The position numbers were made by a program, and so were the translations under genes. 64,000 nt of DNA from Achatina immaculata. Taxonomy: Eukaryota > Mollusca > Gastropoda > Stylommatophora > Achatinidae. The notes under the pieces were generated by a model. The model ran no database searches and had not been told where the DNA came from. It saw nothing but the letters and a program-made list of their open reading frames with translations. Where the stretch lies: contig CM019691.1 in the NCBI GenBank assembly GCA_009760885.1, positions 30,436,314 through 30,500,313 of the forward strand, written 5' to 3'. Positions 57,701 through 60,700 of the stretch are shown here, in pieces. Position 1 is the first letter of the stretch; each line of letters starts with the position of its first letter.

Positions 57701-60700
57701 TGAGATCACCTTGTGAATGAATTTTGAGAAATATAATAAGTTTGTTCAAACCAGTACCCAAAAGATATCATTAAAAAAAATGTTAAGCCTAAGCTTTAAA
57801 AATCATAATGAACATTTCTTTAATAATCTGTGCTACAAACATTGAATCTGTTGTTGAAGTGAAAGACCCCCAGAGCAATCTCATATCTAAATTTTCAGAA
57901 AATGCTATATAACATGTATTGGTCAGATTACTGTATCCATAATGGTGGCCTGGTTAGCTGAATGGTTAGATGCTCGGTTTAGTAATCTGGTGGTGCCGGG
58001 TTCAGTCCCAGCAGTGGGAATTTTTTCTCTGGTACACATCAGAAAAGTCAACCCAACTTCTAAAAATGGGTACCAGAGAAATCTGGGAGGGTAAATGTGG
58101 CTAGGAATGACACAGACCACATCACACTTTCATGTGCTGAAGGTCATGGAAAATACAGGTCTAATACAGTATCCTCAGTATGCCTTAATTGCATGGAAAT
58201 GGGGATTTTACCTTTTTTTTTTTTTTAAACTATAGATCACATATCAAGGAGCATTAGAATAATCACAGTGATCAGTTCACAGTCTAAAAGACATATGTGA
58301 TTGATATTTAGTCCAAACAGTATGTATTTCTGTATTTATATTAGGTACAATTAGGGCTGGTTGATGTTATTAAGCCAGATAGTAGCACCCAGGAATGAAG
58401 ACATCAGTTGGGTGCAGTGCTGACTTTTGAGACACAAAGTTTTATAACAGGTTAATTAGTATTGACTAGGTCATAAAATAGCATAGTACAAGCCCTGGGT
58501 ATAATGCAACTTTTCTTTCATAATACTGTAAGTGTATATGTCACAGTTTTTTCAATATAAACTATCAACCCATTTATAAGCCACTGACAATGCATTTTAA
58601 CTCTTTCTTTGTTGTCCAAATTATTTTAATCCTGTTTACTTCTATATGCATTTCAGATTTTTCTGTTTTTCTTCCAGTGCACAAAATGGCAACTACCTAT
58701 TCATGTTAATGTAGAATTCCTTATTGTAAGGCATATTTATCTTCATCTTTTACATTGCTTAGCCTATAGACTAGCTTTGTGTCTGTGATCTTGTGAAACC
58801 CATACACAGCAAGTGCTTAGTTTTCTTTAATAACAAGAGTAGAGAATTACTATGTGACAATTTGTCACTGTTACGTTCTTGCTCTGCGTCTCCTTGTAAA
58901 ATGTATGAGAAATATCCTCATTCATTCCTGCAGGTAGGTCAGCCATATTCAGTTCATTCCAGTTTAATCCACCTTCAACATTTTCATTTTTTTTAAAGTC
59001 CTTCTCCAAGCCCAGCAAGTCTTCCTTTGTCCCTTTGAAAAACACTTGTCATTATAAACTGTTAAACATTCATTCATTCATTTGCACGTCCCTTGCGGAA
59101 CTTTGCCTCCCAAACAGCACTCCTGTAGGCCTCTCGGTTGTGAGCAAGATGGCCTGCTGCTGCTGCATCATTTGCAGATCATCAACGATGTCTTGCAGCC
59201 ATCTTTGTTTTGGTCTTCCTCTCTTTCTTTTTCCCATTATGTATCCTTCCAATACGGTCTTCTCTAAATTATCATATATATACTATATTATCATATATAT
59301 ATATACCATATATAAATATATATATGATACCATATTATCATATATATATATAAATATGATTTATTATGTGTGGTAGCAAAAAAATAAACTGATCAGTTTG
59401 GCACTTTCTGCTCTGGCAATCTGGCAAGTTTATAAGTGAAACAAGTTGATGTTTCTAACTGCTAAATAAAACTTCAAGTATTGAAATTCGAAAGAAACAG
59501 AAATGTAGATAAGTATTTTTTTTTTCTTCACATATTATTCATTTGAAGTCTGCTAGTTTTAGATACACAGTCTATGCATGTCTCTTTAGTCATGTTTACA
59601 GCAATTAACACAAATCTGTTTTATTTTTTTTTCTCCATCTAGACATGTTCTGAGAGATACTGCACCATTATTCAGTGCCTGGTTGGCTTCATGGCCCCTT
59701 CTAACAATTTTGTCTTGAAAGTTGAATCAGAGTTCATGGTCCGAAGCTTCATTCAGGTAGCACATTTATGACTTGCATAAGTTTGCACATTATTGTTGTG
59801 CACTTCACGTATTTTGTACGATTACTAAACGCTTTGCTGTAGCATTCCTCAGGATATATGATGCACCAAATCAAAAAGTACCATTTTCACATTGTCATAT
59901 AGGTCATTCTTAAGTCTTTCCACCATGATTATGTTATGATGCAAAACTGGATTAAAAGACGAAGTAAAAATGAACAGGACAGCTAAAATAACAAATGAAG
60001 AATGCCTAAGAAAAGCCAATGAGAAATGAACCTTAAAGAGCGAATTGTGTAATCAAGAAATCTGTGTTAGAGTGCTGTGTGTCATTGACAAAGGATGGTC
60101 TCAAAGATGATTTTCCAGTCACCCAATATGCCTAATATTACCACTTCTTTGAAGTTGAGAATGTGATGCACAGAAGGATAATTCATTTGACACATGCTGG
60201 CAGTTTATTTTAAAACTACATGAATTTAGATAAAATGGCAAGCTTTGAATATTAAAAAAATATTAATTCATAATTAATTGGCAAAAAATAATATCTGTTA
60301 TAAATTATTATCATTTTTCTTTTCAGAGAAGAGAAGCAACAGAAATGTACCATATAACTTCTGTTGCATTTGCAAAAGTACGATCAGTTCCTTATGATTT
60401 GCTTTCTGTGGATCCTGGTAAATTTGGATTCAAGAGAATAGAAGTAAGCGTTTCATTTCTAAAGCAGTATGTATTCTTTCTAGTAGTGCTGTGGAAAGGG
60501 CACTTTGTTTGCTTGTTTGTCTGTCTTCCTATTGGGCATTGTTTTATGCAAAGGGTTATATTGTCTCTCCTTCTCATCTCACACTGGTATAAGTTGTTCA
60601 GTTCATATTTAGTATTGCTTTTTACTACTAGTCCTGTATTGATTCTGAATTAGAATGAAGGTTTGAGAGATGAAGGGCAGAATGTCATTTGGTGTTTCAT

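Noticed and set aside
57942..58015. Functional tRNA gene
   Set aside because: A- and B-box-like sequences are present, but the rest does not fold as a tRNA and the body matches other SINE copies.
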